Positions 12,546-27,200 of a stretch of DNA of 64,000 nucleotides are shown piece after piece (the stretch's first letter is position 1; each line of letters opens with the position of its first letter). The stretch is from Fratercula arctica. Its lineage: Eukaryota > Chordata > Aves > Charadriiformes > Alcidae. The stretch lies in the NCBI GenBank assembly GCA_947846985.1, contig CANTUZ010000005.1:18944389-19008388 (forward strand). The letters are read 5' to 3'. The notes under the pieces are model-generated. The model worked only from the letters and a program-made list of their open reading frames with translations, had not been told where the DNA came from and made no database searches. The translations under genes were made by a program, and so were the position numbers.

Positions 12546-13377
12546 AGCAAGGTCTTCTCCATGACCAGATTGTCTTGGGCTACACTACTATGAAGACAGC
12601 ACTTAAAACAGCAACATGGACACTTTTGTTGATGATTTCTCCTTCTCACCTGGTGGATTATGCTACAACTTACTAAAAGGTACCTTTGCCCAAGCCCTAG
12701 GGAGCTTTGAGGAATAACTCACAGAGCTCTCACTGAGGCAAGGCAGCTACATGCTACCTCCAAAGCAGGACTGCAACAAAAGAAACAGCAGTGTCTGTAA
12801 AAACGCTGTTAAAGAAAGACTAACTGGCACAGAGAACACTAGGACCATGCATTACCAGATATTTATGGCAAAATAACAAAAAAAAAAAAAACCCAAACAA
12901 ACACACCAGTTATGATCTGTAAAGAATGAAAACCTGCCTTTAAGCCATTAGCAAGAATGGTGTGAAATACTAAAATTCTTGCCAGATGGGATTGCCCGTG
13001 GCGGCCCATCACTGTACATCCCAGGGTGGGTATGCCGCTCATGTTTTCTCAGCCTTGTAGATGAAGACAATTTATGAGACATTCGCAGCTACACAAATTA
13101 AGTCCTCTGGGGCAATACAAATGTATTTATTATTATAAAAGTGTTAAATGGATAGAGATCTTTAGATGAAAGCTCATACTGTAACACAAAGTATTTCAGG
13201 TAAGTATTATAAATGCAAAATTAAGGGTAACAAGAAATACTCTCTGGTGCTCTAGGAATGGTAGTCAATTCACACAGCTTCTTGTTTTTGTCAGGCTTGT
13301 TCATCAACGCATAGAACGTTTGTTCATCAAGGCAGGCAATTAGCTGTCTGTTAGGGAACCAGTTAATAATTCTGGGT

Positions 13378-13644
13378 GATGATAGGACAAGGGGTAATGG
13401 TTTTAAACTAAAAGAGGGTAAATTTAGACTAGACATAAGGAAGAAATTTTTTACAATGAGGGTGGTGAGACACTGGAACAGGGTGCCCAGCGAGGTGGTA
13501 GGTGCCCCATCCCTGGAAACGTTCAAGGTCAGGTTGGACAGGGCTCTCAGCAGCCTGATCTAGCGGAAGGTGTCCATGCTTATTGCAGGGGGGTTGGACT
13601 AGATGACCTTTAAAGGTCCCTTCCAACCGAAACTATTCTATGAT
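13378..13644 (+). mobile_element. CR1 LINE, 5'-truncated 3' end
   Basis: Runs from 'gatgataggacaaggggtaa' through the CR1 end of ORF2 ([17 protein letters not shown] peptide, from 'gagacactggaacagggtgc') to the 3' UTR 'ggttggactagatgaccttt' and the tail 'attctatgat'. This is about 267 bases, the usual strong 5' truncation. The conceptual ORF2 remnant ends near 13563. Confidence 0.93.
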
Positions 13645-16600
13645 ATTTACACATATGATGCACAACCTCACTTAAACCTAAGCAAGTAGGTTGGTCTTCT
13701 ACATAAGCCTGAATGTACCACTGGGTACCATCACGTACCACTGGGTGATGTTCTAGGACTTTTACTATTCCAGAAGTTAGACTGGATGTTCATGTGGCAC
13801 TGGCTGGCTTTTAAGATGTACAACTTCAGGTGTCCGCTCCAGTAAGACGCAAAATCCAGATGCAGTTATATAGAAAGAGATACACACAAAGGCAAGAAAA
13901 ATCAGAAGAGTTCCTGCTTGCTTCCTCTGCGCTCAAAAGTTTACTGTTTTGTGATGCCTGCGGGTAAGACATTTCATGAAATGACCACACCTGCTGAGAA
14001 GCTCAATTAATCTGTTTTATCACTTAGTAGTTGATTATTATGTGAAAATCATGAGCATAATCCTAAAACTGGGGAACATGGTATGGATCAAGACACTTCA
14101 GAGTTGATGTAGATGTCTAAGCAACTACCAAGGCAAGGGACACAAGTCAGGTAGGAATCTCCTTTATAAAGACAGATACATCTTCAGTTCTTTTCTGTCC
14201 CTATTAGTCCCCACATCTGTAAAAACCTCTTGAACTTTGGCCACAGAATCAAACACAAACGGAAACGGCTGCACCAAAAATGGCATGTACTAGGCACTGC
14301 CACCAATCTTGATGAACTCTGAACCATCTCACAGTAACCCACAATCCCTGACAGATTATTCACGAGGAACTAACTACTCCTTTTGACCAGTTCAGCTAAG
14401 AGCTACAAAACTCCTTACATTTCAAAGCTCTGGTGAATCAGCAAGGGATCTGTCTGGAATGGCAGATTGCCGAAGAAAAGTCTCTGGAAGAAAAAAGTCT
14501 TGGCGATTCCTCTTCCATGCTACCACCCTACTTGCAAAATGTCCTTCCATAAATGCATATGAAGAGACATATGTGTAGCACGGAAGAGGTTAAAAGCTGC
14601 CCAGCCCAGACTGACATGTTGTAGTTCTTTGACAGCTGTTTCACTGCACTGTTTTCTATTGATTAAATAATCTCTATCAGATATTAAGCCCCTTGTTATT
14701 GGCGCAGCCTATAAATTATTCAGGAGTTATATAAATTCTTATGGTGGGCATGAATTTTTAAACCCTAATTTGGCATCAGGCCAGGAACTCCTCTTTTTTT
14801 TTCCTCGCCTCCAAGAAAATGTGCATGCATTAGATTTTTTTTTTCCAAAAGACAATTTTAAATCTAGTCTGCTTGTTTGAATGGAGATTGTATTTGATTG
14901 CTCATTACGTTTGGACATGAACAGGTTGGGACTTTTGGGGAAAAGAGATAGTAGGCGATTACGCTGTTCACTCTATACATTTGATTTATTGGGTGTAAAA
15001 CGTGTTTTGAGCAGTGCCTTCACGGTGTGTAGTCATGCATGCCAAGGCACTGCAGCAGCCATCCTATTTGGGCACACAATACGGAATGTATCCACCCAGA
15101 GGGATCCTCAGCACAGGATGGGCAGAGCTGAAACATCAGCTCACTGCTACAATTCTGCTAGTGACCGTATACTTTTGGGTTTTATTCTTCAGAGCTAAGC
15201 GGCCTTTCCTTTAACAACTAGGGCCCAGACACACACAACGTTGCCTACTGAAGCCTGGAAAAGAAATTGTGGCTCTGGAGCTACATCTGCCCTTGATCTT
15301 TGCTCACCTCACAGAATTGCTCCACTATGGGCCTGTTTTCTCCCAAGCCCAGCAGCATGGCCTGGATGGTACGCAAGCGCACATGTCAGGCAGTCAGCAG
15401 AAGATACAGTCAGGCTTTTGGGTAGACCTTATTAAGACTGTGTTGCACAGAGTGTAGTATTAATCATCACCACCACCTCTGTGCAAGCCCTGCTTTGTGC
15501 CAGCCTGGCATCCCTCCTGCAAGCAGTGACACCTGTCCTCGGTGCAGCACCCCCTCCCCTTCCCCTGGCCTCCAGCCAGCTCCTCGTGTCTAGGCCCACC
15601 CTTGACTCAAAACCTCACGTGTGCTGGCTCTGCTCCTACAGCTGACTGGCTTTCCCTTGGCTACACGCGCTTGGAATTCATGACACAACTAAAACAAGTA
15701 AACAGCAGAAGAAAAGGGGTCAAAGTAGCTGGTTATGAATATTTCTCTTAATCTAATCAAGTCTCAGGTGGAACATAATTTTGTTTTCCAATCCTTTTCT
15801 GTTTTCTTTTCCTGTATCCACAGCATCTGACACCCCCATGACCAGACTACCAAGAAGCATACCTACCACGAAATTAATTTTTAGCACTGAGCCCTTGGAG
15901 CCGCTCCGACTTTCTGAACCCTCCTTCTGCCTTTAGACAGGCTTCCCCACAGATGGATCGAACGTCAAAGTCCTGGGCTACCAATAACAGAAGAACACGC
16001 AGAACCCTTTTTTCTCTTTCTTGCTTCCTCTGGCACCTCACAATTAGTTTTCAACAAAAATAAACAGAATTACAGGAAAACCCTGCAGGAGAGGACTGGC
16101 AGTATGAATGCCTCTGCAGACACCACCAGAGTTGTAAGTCTTTGACTCCTGCTGTCATCTGATCTTGTATAAGCCAGAAACGTGAGTTGTGCACAGGCAG
16201 GAGGACATTTTAATTTTGTTATCTGGCTCATTGGGAAGCACCTTCACCTCTGAAATCAGGAGGTGGTGTGTTGTGTACATTGCAATGAGGCTTGGGCACT
16301 TGCCCAAGTGATAGCACTGTACTGCTGAATGATGAGAAAGGGACTTGTTCTTAGAAAAAGAGCTGATAGAATGCATGGCACATTTCAGAGAACAATATTC
16401 TGATGTCCACTCCTTTTCTCAAAGCAGATTCTTGTTTAAAATGCTGATTAAGTTGGACAACATAGAGATTTAAAATACATCCTCCCACAAAATTTGAAAA
16501 TCTGAAATCTTAAGCATGAAGACTTGAAAATTAAACTGTACATATATATACAATTATCTGTATGCACCTATAAATAGAAATCTACAGATACATATATACA

Positions 16601-17499
16601 GACATTGATGGAAAGGGAATGAAGAAATAATAGTGTAAACATCTAAAAGAAAAGGGCATGGAGTGGTCCTAGGATGTTCTTACTCTATCTCATTTCCACT
16701 CCCCGCCAAACGCTCGATAATTTAAGCTAAACAGCTAATCAAATGAGATCAAATGGATAATGCCACCCCTGTTGGGAGTTCTGCAGCAAAACTGTAACAG
16801 TCAGCTTTATCCTCTTTGGAAAGGGAAGGTCCATCTCCTGTGGACTATATGACGGCACGTATGTTGCCATGCTAACAGCTCCTCCAACAGTGGGACAATT
16901 GCTTTTCTAAGATCAAAAGGAAAGCTGAATTTACTGCATAAAATGCAGTAAATGTACATATCAGAGATTTAAAAATAAAGCATAAGATTGCTTCCTAGAA
17001 AAAATCCGAGCCAACCACTTCACTCGTGAAGGACTGGGCTTTGCATGTTTCCTCTTATTTAATCCTCAACAAGTATGCTAATGAGAACCTCCTGCTCATT
17101 CACAGTGGTAGTGCTGCTAACAGTGTATGAACTCCACCTTGCTCTCCGGTTACTACACAAACTCTGTCTAGGACCAATTCAGGAAAGACCTTTTCTACAG
17201 ATAGCACAGAGAAAACAGGACCATCACCCAGGTTCACATGGTTCGTTTGCAATGCAGAAACCATATGACCAAAGGAGTGTTTCCCTTCCAATACGCATTA
17301 CAGAACACACCAAAACTTTGTTATCAGCTTTGTTACCACCTTGCTCATTCACTTAGTTTATTTACATTTCCCTAAAATTCCTGACTGTCTGAACTTGGTT
17401 ACTCAAAATGACTGGTGCACAAACAAATTTTGGTAGCTCATTGATCATTCCCTATTATGAACCAGCAATATAAGTTGTTAGGGAACTCTGGGCTTACCC
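13645..17499. other. Intronic, mostly unannotated, AT-rich patch at 14640-14900
   Basis: No repeat or exon recognised. The segment 14640-14900 is notably AT-rich, with several TAAT/ATTA cores ('gattaaataatctctatcag', 'ataaattattcaggagttat'), the kind of content seen in conserved non-coding elements. I cannot show conservation from one sequence. Confidence 0.4.
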
Positions 17500-17590
17500 C
17501 ATACCAGGCTACTTCAACTCTTTCTTCATCTTTAAAATGGGAGGATGATCCCCGCCTTCCTTGCTGTTTTTTCTATTAACATTATATGAT
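17500..17590 (+). repeat. MIR-like remnant (3' half)
   Basis: 'tcttcatctttaaaatggga' followed by 'ggatgatccccgccttcctt' matches the MIR segment CCTCATCTGTAAAATGGGGATAATAATACCTGCCT.CCT. Weak to moderate similarity. Confidence 0.5.
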
Positions 17591-18611
17591 GGGAGAGGGA
17601 GGCATAGATTGTCTATAGCTATTTCTAAATTACCTATTACTGCGGACTCCCAGTCTTGCTTGAAGGCCATCAGTGTGATCATACAACAAATACAAAATAA
17701 TTCAACTGTCAGTTATATTGCTATTTTAGCCAGCAAAATGTGTATCTGAGGTGGTATATTAGCACATGTACAGAGAGTCACAGTGCAGCTGTGTTTTCCC
17801 CCATGCACCTAGAACTGTAGTCCACTGTCTTACTAAATAAGACAACTCAAAATGCTGGATAAAGAGCTGGAAGTCTTAGAGCCCATAGCCATCTCCATCT
17901 CTCCAACCATCTTGGTTAAAAATCCATCAAAACAAACATAAAATGACTGCTAGGCTAACACATATATGCTACGAGATTTTTATTATTATTTTTTAAAACT
18001 CATTTTCAGTGTTAAATAAACTGTGGAAAAAGGATTTGATTCATGGTCGTATTAGGAATCTACTCAACCAAAGCCCCTCGTCACAAATTAAATCATAAAC
18101 CAAAAGTCAAACATGATTTGTGAAATTAACATTTATTGAGGAAATACTCCCCAGCGCTGCATCGTGATTAGTCACTGGCATCTGAAATATCACCCATAAT
18201 TCACAAGCTCCTCTGAAACCATGCCACTGTTACTGCTGAGATGGCATGCATGATGGACAGGTGCTGTCACAACCAGAGAGCAATCTCTTTTTTGATGCTG
18301 GTGAGAACTAGAGGTCACTGTGTCTTATTATTTGGGAAAGTAGATGCATACACACTTCTCAGCCCCCATACAACTTGTAACCCTTTGCCCCTCCACAGGC
18401 ACTCTCTTCCATGTCTTAGATTTATCCAACGTTGCAGCCATTTCTAATTTTGAACACGGAGGCTTGGCAGAGGCTCTGCATTGTGCCCTTTCTTTAAAAT
18501 AGTGACTAATAAAAAATGAAACATAATTAACAGCCATTGGCTCTTTCACAGAATCAGTGTCTTTCAGCAGAGGGATTCAGTGCCTTTGTGGGGACATGCA
18601 GACAGCTCAAT

Positions 18612-18702
18612 CTTACAGGCAGAGGAGCTACAGCACAAAGAAGACTTAGTGATTGTTAAAGGCTAAACAGTCACTGGCAAAGCACGCTTTGAAGCCCAGC
18701 AT
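18612..18702 (+). repeat. MIR-like remnant
   Basis: 'cttacaggcagaggagctac', 'gattgttaaaggctaaacag', 'tcactggcaaagcac' and 'tttgaagcccagc' keep the order of the MIR core (GAGGAAACTGAGGC ... TTAAGTGACTTGCC ... GGCAGAGC ... TTGAACCCAGG). Highly diverged. Confidence 0.4.
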
Positions 18703-19100
18703 TTTTTAGAAGCCAGGTTATCCAGATAAAGCTTAAAGATATGGGATTCTTCCCTTGTCAAGGTGATTTCCATCAGGAAGACATTTTCCTGCCAAGGAAT
18801 ACAGTCATTTTTTTTTGAAATCTTGGTGTAAGACCATCCGCATTGCTCTGGACACTAGATATTTTTCACATGGAGCAAAATAGCCCCCAAGTCTTTTGGG
18901 GTAAGGAAGGAGACCTGAGCTCAGCTGCTGGCTTCACAGGCATTCAGAGCAAGAAGAAAGCTTCAGCACCTCTATAACCCATCCCCTCACTCCAAGTGAT
19001 GATCATGGCCTTTCTTCTTCATGTATTCATACATTGTCTCCACCGCTCAAGTATACTACACCTACCTGGAACGCATCAGCTGTGTGCTGTGTTTATGCAA

Positions 19101-19126
19101 GTGTGCGTGTGTTTATGTGTGTGTAT
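19101..19126. repeat. Imperfect GT-rich microsatellite
   Basis: Two short (GT)n runs interrupted by TTAT. A similar alternating GT/GC tract lies at about 22209-22245. Confidence 0.7.
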
Positions 19127-20515
19127 ACCTAAGACTACACAGCATACAAATAAACAAGAATCACAAAGAAGAATATTGCCTCTCTCTTAACCAAAAGAAA
19201 GCCTGGGGCTTTATCCTACCCGCCCTTTAAACCAGATATACAGACAAGTGTACTCTTACAAATGGTGCCTCTCTTTCCAGGATTAAAGGAGAACTTACTG
19301 GCTGTAAAGCCTCATTTCCCTTTACTACCCTTCTCCTGCACACAGAGCAGACTGCGTTAGATCTGGGCCTCTGTCCTCAGCTGGGACAAACTGGGCTTAA
19401 TGGAGCCACGACTGTTAGTGTCACTGAGGTTAGAGCGCTTGGCATGCAGCTCAGAGAACATCTGAGCCAGCTTCCACCCCGTGCCTGCACAAGCTCACTC
19501 TGGCAACCGCATTTCACCGCAGATGGCAGGCTCTGCCCCAGAGGAGGACGGGGAATCCAAAAGAAATTACTGCCTGCTCTTGTAAGCTAACCCTTAGGCA
19601 CAGAGGCCTTACTTCTTGAAATGGGAATTCATTGCCCCAGCAACAAGACTGGCTGAATGGTCCATGAGGGATTTTTACCTCCATTCAACACACTTCCTTT
19701 GGGTAAACAGTCATTCCCTTCTTGTGTTGTGACATTACGGAGAGGTCACGAATGGACAGTGGTTTTTAAAAATAGTTTAATTTTTTTTAACCACTCTCTT
19801 CTACTGGCAATAACCTGTTAAAAAGCTGAAAATAACACTTGAGTTCCCTACTGGGTTGCCCTTTTCCATTTGGAGAACATTGATTTTTTTTTTCCTGTTG
19901 TGCCAAGATTAATGTGGCCTGTTTGTCTGACAACAGATTCAACATATCTAGTGTCCTGTCAAGCTAAAATGACTCTGTCTGTGGACAACATCCCTGTCTG
20001 GCACTGGCAATGATCTGGGGAAAAAAAAAAGGCTTTGTTACTTAACTGTTACCTCAGAATCATCAGGAGATTTTAGCAGCCCTTAAAACCAAAAATTGTT
20101 ATTGATGGAGCAAATTTAAAATATTGTTAGTGAGAGTCGAATGAAAACTATTAGGCAAAGGAGGTTATCCAAATTATCCACTGTAACACTCTGTTACAGT
20201 TTTGATTCAAAATGGTTCCAGATCTTCCTCTCTTGCTGTTTCATTTAAAAATGTTCGCCTGTCCTCTCTCCTCCATTTTAAGTAGGAGAAGAAACAGCAG
20301 ATAAGTATAGTACAGAAAAGAAAATGAGAAAAGCCAAGGAAATAAGAAGTGTTCCTTCCTCATCCAAGTACCAGATATCACATGGACACCAGCTGAGGGT
20401 GAAAACAGACCCTGCTCCATTCTTTCAGAAATGTTACCAAGTTCCAAAACCCTCATCTCCCTCCCTCCCTTCCTCCTTCCCTTCCCCTTTCTCTGGCAAA
20501 AGCCAGTAATACCTA

Positions 20516-20629
<114 letters not shown>

Positions 20630-21117
20630 TTAGAAGCTTGATCTCAGAATACATTAGATACCATCATGCATTTTCTTCCCATTTATCCATTTTCCACTCC
20701 ACTTTATATGCAGAGGATACGGCAACTTATAACAATGTATCATATTTAGCACTCATATAATTTAAGAAAAATTCAATTTATTCAGCCTCAGCGCTCCCTG
20801 CCCCACAGAATCGAAAACCAGCAAGATTTCAAGGTTGAAAAAAAAAATCTCAAATCTACCAAAGGGAATTAGCTGTAGGAGTTATGTGAGCATTCAAGGC
20901 TGTTCCTGCCTCACAATCTAAAGCCAATGACATATTCTCAAAGTACAGAAACTCTAAGGTGTCACTTCGGGCTTTCCTGCCCTCTCACAGACACAGGTGT
21001 GGCCATGCTGCACTCCATACTGCATACTCAATTAATATTAGAAAATCCCCATCCTGAAGAATTTGCAGTGTATGCAGGGGAGACAAAGAGCAGAAGACAG
21101 ACAGCAATGTGATTTTA

Positions 21118-21236
21118 TAGCTGCAGAACTGAGGCACAGAAAGGGAAAGAAATATAAGAAATGACATAAGAAGTACAAGGCACAACAAGAAATTAAACCC
21201 GATTACTGGAGACGCAGTGTTCAGAGCCCTAAGCGT
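21118..21236 (+). repeat. MIR-like remnant
   Basis: 'tagctgcagaactgaggcac' and 'agaaagggaaagaaatata', then 'attactggagacgcagtgtt' and 'cagagccctaag', track the MIR core, including the closing CAGAGCCC. Diverged. Confidence 0.45.
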
Positions 21237-21239
21237 AAA

Positions 21240-24200
21240 ACTGTGCTTTCTCTCAATTCCCAATCTGTCCGAGCATGGCTACTTTTAAGAGCATGTCTTC
21301 AACACGGAGTTAACAAGTTGTGACTAAATTGCTGTAATTAGCGCAAGCCCTGTTCTCACCCAAAATTCCTATCATGACTGCCGTGGTGCTTTTGACTTGA
21401 ATTTACTAAGGGTATTCATTAGAGATGGAGTCAGTGCAATTCCTCAGCTGCTAGTAAAATTGCTCTGTGCTGCTCAAAGCCACACTGTAACCGCTCTGAT
21501 TTGACCTAAGCTAACTTGAAGGGAATTAATGTAGCACTGTGGAGACTGTAGATTACTGAAATAAACTCTGCAACAAGACGCAGTCTAAGCATTGCATAGT
21601 CGGGCATGACAAATTTCCAGGAATCCTCAAAGGTAGGAAAAAGACCTTAAGAAGCAAACAAGGACAACTAGGTAAGTTTTTTTTCCCAGTCCTTCAAATA
21701 ACTGATTGTCCTGGAGCTGCTATGCTAACAAAGGAAGCATGAACAAACACGAAACCATCCCTAACATATCCTCTGCAGGGATCAGACAAGTAATTAGGAA
21801 CTTGCCCCAGTATACCCTTAGTTCTTGATGTGCTTTAATTTCCTGAGGCATCATCCTCTGCTAAGCTTGAACATAGACAACTTTCCCTGAATGCCAGTAA
21901 GATATTCAGCAGGAAATTAGAAAGTGGTAGTTTTCCAGCACTGTGCAGAGGAGGAGGATTTCCCAGCATGTTCGTTATCACCCCAGATCTCTCTTCCTCT
22001 GTATCGCCACACAAAAACAGCAAAAGCAACTCTTGCACCACATCACCCTTGGCTTTCCTTGCATACCAAGATGGAGGAAAGGGTGTTTTTACATGTGTCA
22101 GTCTTTCAAAGACACTTATTCCTCTCTGCAGAGTCAAAAGTCATGAGAGATTCACTTCCACACTTGGGATCTTTGGAAATAGCTCCCTCAGAGAAGTGAG
22201 GAAGAGAAGGTGTATGTGTGCATGCGTGTAACCGTGTACGTATGCAGTTCAGCACTGCCACAACTGCTATGAATTCAGTGATACGCAGTACTTGATGGTG
22301 ACAGTTCTGTAGGCTTAACTTACTTACGACCAGCACTTAGATCAAAGCCGCTTATATAAATAGGAAACCAAAGTTGGGTAGATTTCAACTGTACAGCTAT
22401 TCAACCAAAAAAACAGGGGGAGACCTAGTTTATTCCATTTTTGTCTCCTCTTCAAAAAGACCCATTACTCTTTTCTCTTACAAGACATACACTGATATTT
22501 GCAGAGGGCTTGTCTTGTTCAGCTCTATAATTGATAAAGTTGGATTTGCTTCAAGAATGAGGAAAAACAAAACAGAAGCAGCACCCACTCCCGTAACACT
22601 CTTCCAATAGTACTGAGGTTCACCATCAGCACCATGTACCACAGCTGCTCAGAAACCGGAACTCCAACAAAGTTCCCTTTGGTTGGGGCAGACCAGGTAT
22701 TTCGTGGGGAATGTGACCACTGCACTGGCTATGGCAGTGATCATCTAACCCCGTTCTCCCTCCTGGGGGATATCCTGCCTGTGAAAGATGAAATTCCCTG
22801 CAGATGGGCTGTCTAACTGCACTGGACATTCAATTCTGAAAAATCTCTTGGTGGGTGCAGTGGCAACGTATGTTCAGACCAAGTGAGTGATGGATGGCAG
22901 CATCCAGCCAGGGTCCTGCTTGGTTACTGTCCTAAAGCATGAGAAGAGGCATGACTGGAGGGGGGGATTCAGTTATGGCACTGCATGGCCTATTTTCAGT
23001 AAGAGAAAATCAGACCAGAAAGCAAGTATCTACTTAGTACCTACAGATTTATGCTAGAAACCAATTAAAGAGAAATAACTTTAGTTACTTTACTTTCATC
23101 ATTTTAAGTGTGTAAGTGTGGCAGGTTCTGTGCATGTTTTTAACTTCCTGGGAACCAAATCCCGAGAGGAGTTTGGGAGGTCTTGATTTCAACCCCAGGT
23201 ATGGAGAAAGCATCCAGCTTGATGTGCCTGGCAGCATTTCACTACAATGTATGCAGCTCAGTGCTGTGTTGCACCACTCCAGCGCAGGCAGCACTCAGCT
23301 TTCCACAGTCTGCCACCTCTTCTAGCTGCAAACCAAGGACAAAACTAATCTACTCATCTCAGTAAGACTTTGTGTAATCCTTCAGTGAAAGGGGGCTTTA
23401 TGAAGGAAAAGTGTCATTACTGTACGTCTCATAGTCCAGGCCTCGGCCCCATGTAGAGGAGCAAGACATTAATGGCTGTATTACTTCAAGAACTAGAGAT
23501 TTCCAGCTCTCTAAACAACAATCTGAAAAAGATCATCCTCAAAAATCTCACAGCAGTGTCCTGTCTCTTTTCCCTTCCAAAGAAAAACAACAGGTCACAA
23601 AAACATGCAACAGACCACCTTCTCAAAATTACTACTACAGTCATTAATAATGGGTGACTCTCTCTGATGCTATTCATTTTTTATATCCCCACAGAGAAGC
23701 CAGTAATTGATATGGGTTGGACGGAGACTGTAGATCTCAATAGTGATTTTACTCATCCATGGCTCAGACAGACCTAGCAGCCACCGTGTCATTAGAAAAA
23801 GAGAGGTATCTGAACTCACCGGCAAAATAAAAGAGGCCTGAAATAGCACACAGCTTTGTCTTCTTCCCCAGAGCTTTGCCAGCCCTTGGCATGCCTTTTT
23901 TTTGCGCATCCCTGTGCCTGCAAGCCACAGAGTGCTGTCCAGCTCAGAGCTGGCAAGGACAGGGGAATGGAGAAACCCTGCAGGGGTGTTTGCTTTAATG
24001 CAGATGCAATTATCAGAAAGCAGGCCAAGCTCAGAATAGCCTGTCTAGGGAGGCTCAGAGTCTGTGATAAACAAGAAACATGGAGAAACATTTGCATAAT
24101 AGTTAAAATAGAAAGGAAAAAAAATGAAGCTTTCTCTGTCACACAAACGCCAGGTCACATCACAGGGTCCCAACTACAGCCTGGGTTGCCTCATACCTGG

Positions 24201-27200
24201 GTAGGTTACTGACTGTGCAGCACTCCAAGCCCCTTGGAGCTGGGGGAAGGAGCTGTGAAAGGCTGTGCAGGGCAAAAGCAGACACATTGCTAACTTGTAA
24301 CCTTGCAGGTTCCAATTAGAGGTTTTAAAAATCTATGCAGGAGGCTGATTTGACAGGATGCTCCAGCAATTCAGATAATGACAAAGTGCAACGTGAGGGC
24401 AATGCAACTCTGAGAGGAATAATGCAAAACTCTGGTTCCCTCTCCTCCACGTCTACTTCACCCTCCATCTCCCCCAGAGGAAATCACATCTTTCTGGTTT
24501 AAGCCCAAGTTCTTGCCACAGTCTTCATTGGTGACAAATGCTCTGCTCTCATGCCTTCAGACTCACTGACACACGGGGTGCTAAGTCACTGAGAAGGCAA
24601 GGAGGGCAGGTCGAGGGAGCCTGAAGGTTTGCCTCAGTGATGTATTCATTTGCTCAATAACAGTGGGGTCACCCATCACCCATGGGTGGTGCTGTGAGAA
24701 CTTGAGAAATGACAGCCGTCTCGTATTACCAGGCTGTATTTTATCTACCAAATCTGTACCGGCACTATGCAACAGTCATTAATACCAGTGTTTCTCAAAG
24801 AACACCTACACCCAAAAAACCGAGGGACAGCGGATGACATTTCTCTTCGGATGCTTTGAAGTTCACCAGCAGCACACCACAAAGCTTGCTCTTTCCCCAT
24901 TGACATAAGTGGTTTCAATATTGCCCAAAATGCTGATCTGAGAGGGAAGTCTGGAGCTGTAGAAGTAGCGAGGGGCAATAAAGCCCTGCAGGCTGCAAAT
25001 GTGTTGTGCTGTTTTTCCTACTCAGAGCAAAATGGTGGAGGGGGAGTGGGGGTGGTAGGTTTTCATGTGAAAATCAAGCTGTCTAATGTTGACTCTGCTT
25101 TGCTTTGAAGTAATTAATGAAATACTTTTCAGAACTCATGGCTGCCCCTCAGTTACTAGAAACTCAACCTGGACATTAACTTTCTCTGAGTTCATAATTA
25201 TTTAGACTCAGGACTCAGGATGAACTTCAAAGGATGCAGAGATTTGGATGCTCATCTAACTCCTCAGGCTAGAACTCAGGCTGGAAACCTTGTACCAAAG
25301 TACCTACTTTCACCAATACCTGGCCTGCTGGGCAGTAATTTCCATTTCCATGATGAGAGCAAGGAAAGTAAATCGCTGTGACACTTCACTGAGTTGAAGT
25401 GGCAAAACCAAAGGTATTGGATAGGAAGAAACTAATCTCAATTTCTCTGGAAAGTCTGCATTCCTGCTGTAACAAATATCCCAGGAATAGACCCTGGGAT
25501 GTTATTAATTTTGTACTTTTGCTTCCATGTTATGTGGGACTGAAAGTTAAAAATGGTGAAAAATGATTGGCTTTGGTGAAGACCATCTAGGTCACCTGTT
25601 CAACCTTTCCCGTAATGACATAATAAACAGGCTACTCTTGAAATCAGAAGAGAACAGCACTAAAGCACAAATGGCTTTATACAACAAGTAGCTCTAGGCC
25701 CAGTATGTCCTGTAGGGTCACTGCTGTAGGGATATAATTCTTCCAAACAAACTTGAGCCATTACCAAATCTAAGCAATACCACATGATATCAGTTGCAGC
25801 CTTAATTTCAATGGTAGCATAAATAGAGTAGAAGTGGAAAAAAATCAGGTTTGAAATGATTAAACATTAACATGTCTTCCTCTGCAGCTCTGAATTTAGT
25901 TGATTTTTCACTTCAAGTGGCCTTTCATTAGATTTATCCAGAACTTCTTCAGCAGGCCATTATGGAAGCAAACAGAGAACCACAGAAGCTGTCCATCTAT
26001 GGAGAGTATTTCCTGCTGCTATTGTAGCTATTAGCTTCACATTTTTGAATATACTGAGCCAGATTCAAATGTATTGAAGTCAACAAAAGGCATCAATTGA
26101 CTTAAGTGGGCTTTGAATCAGACCTTCTAATGATCGTTAAGTGGTATCTGGAAGAAATCTTCTATTACACAATTTTGACTAATTAAATGCTTTAACATGA
26201 ACTCAGGTTTTCTGCTTAGTACTAGTAATTACAGGAAGATTCTATAAGAAGTGGATAAATGAGGGGGGAAACTAGACTTAGATCTCCACAGAATCAGGCA
26301 GCTAGACAATGCTGTACAAAATACTTACAACAAACAGACAAAATTACTGGAAAGCTGAGCAATTCCTCATTTTATTGAAAGCTCTATTATGGGCTCATTC
26401 CACCACAATCTTTGTTTGCATGCATGCTGCTCAAAGCTATTTCCCCATAAATGAAAATGAAAATAGGTATGTGTGAGAAGCAAGTGAGATGCATATTTGA
26501 TGTTAAAATTTGCATGTGCAAACTTCTATACCATGCAGCTTTACTAGGGAAATCTGTTTTCCACTAACTACTATTATAATAGAATGTCAGTTTCTACTTG
26601 TCTTTATTGAAACAAGTATTTTTCCATAGTCCCTTCAAAACTGCAACTCTAAAGCTCTGCTAAATTTCAAACTTTGGCATAAAGTCTGATGGTAGTAGCT
26701 CAGCTGAATGGATACTCTGAGAATTTTCTTGGAAATGCTTTCTGCTGGTGCAAACGCAGCTCCACAACAGGAGAAGACTGGCCTGGCCTGGCATACTGGT
26801 TCCAAGGTCTTGAAGTGATGGGGTTTGGATCCTACAGGTTACCTAACCATGGAAAATCCTATGCAGGAATTTCATGGTTTAACCTGGTAGTTAATACCTG
26901 CAGTGTTCCTCAGTGCTCTGCCACAGGCTACCGAGTAAATATGGCACTTAGACTTAACTGCAGCATATGCTTCTTTAAGAAGCATCAGGGCTTCATGTAG
27001 GAGACACTGATGGGAGCTGACAAGGAGTGGATTTATTCATTCAGCACTTGAGATTATCTGCTGCCTGGTGGTACACAGCTAACGAGTGACTGACGTGCAA
27101 GTCTCTGCCAAGAGTCAGCAGAATTGGCCCTTTACACCGGAAGGCAAATAGCCTCCCTGTGCCTCCTGTCACCTTCGGTGAGTGCCACATCCTGGCTGCC

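Noticed and set aside
26689..27000. 103-codon open frame (+)
   Set aside because: Does not resemble a known family and lacks conserved motifs or flanking signals.
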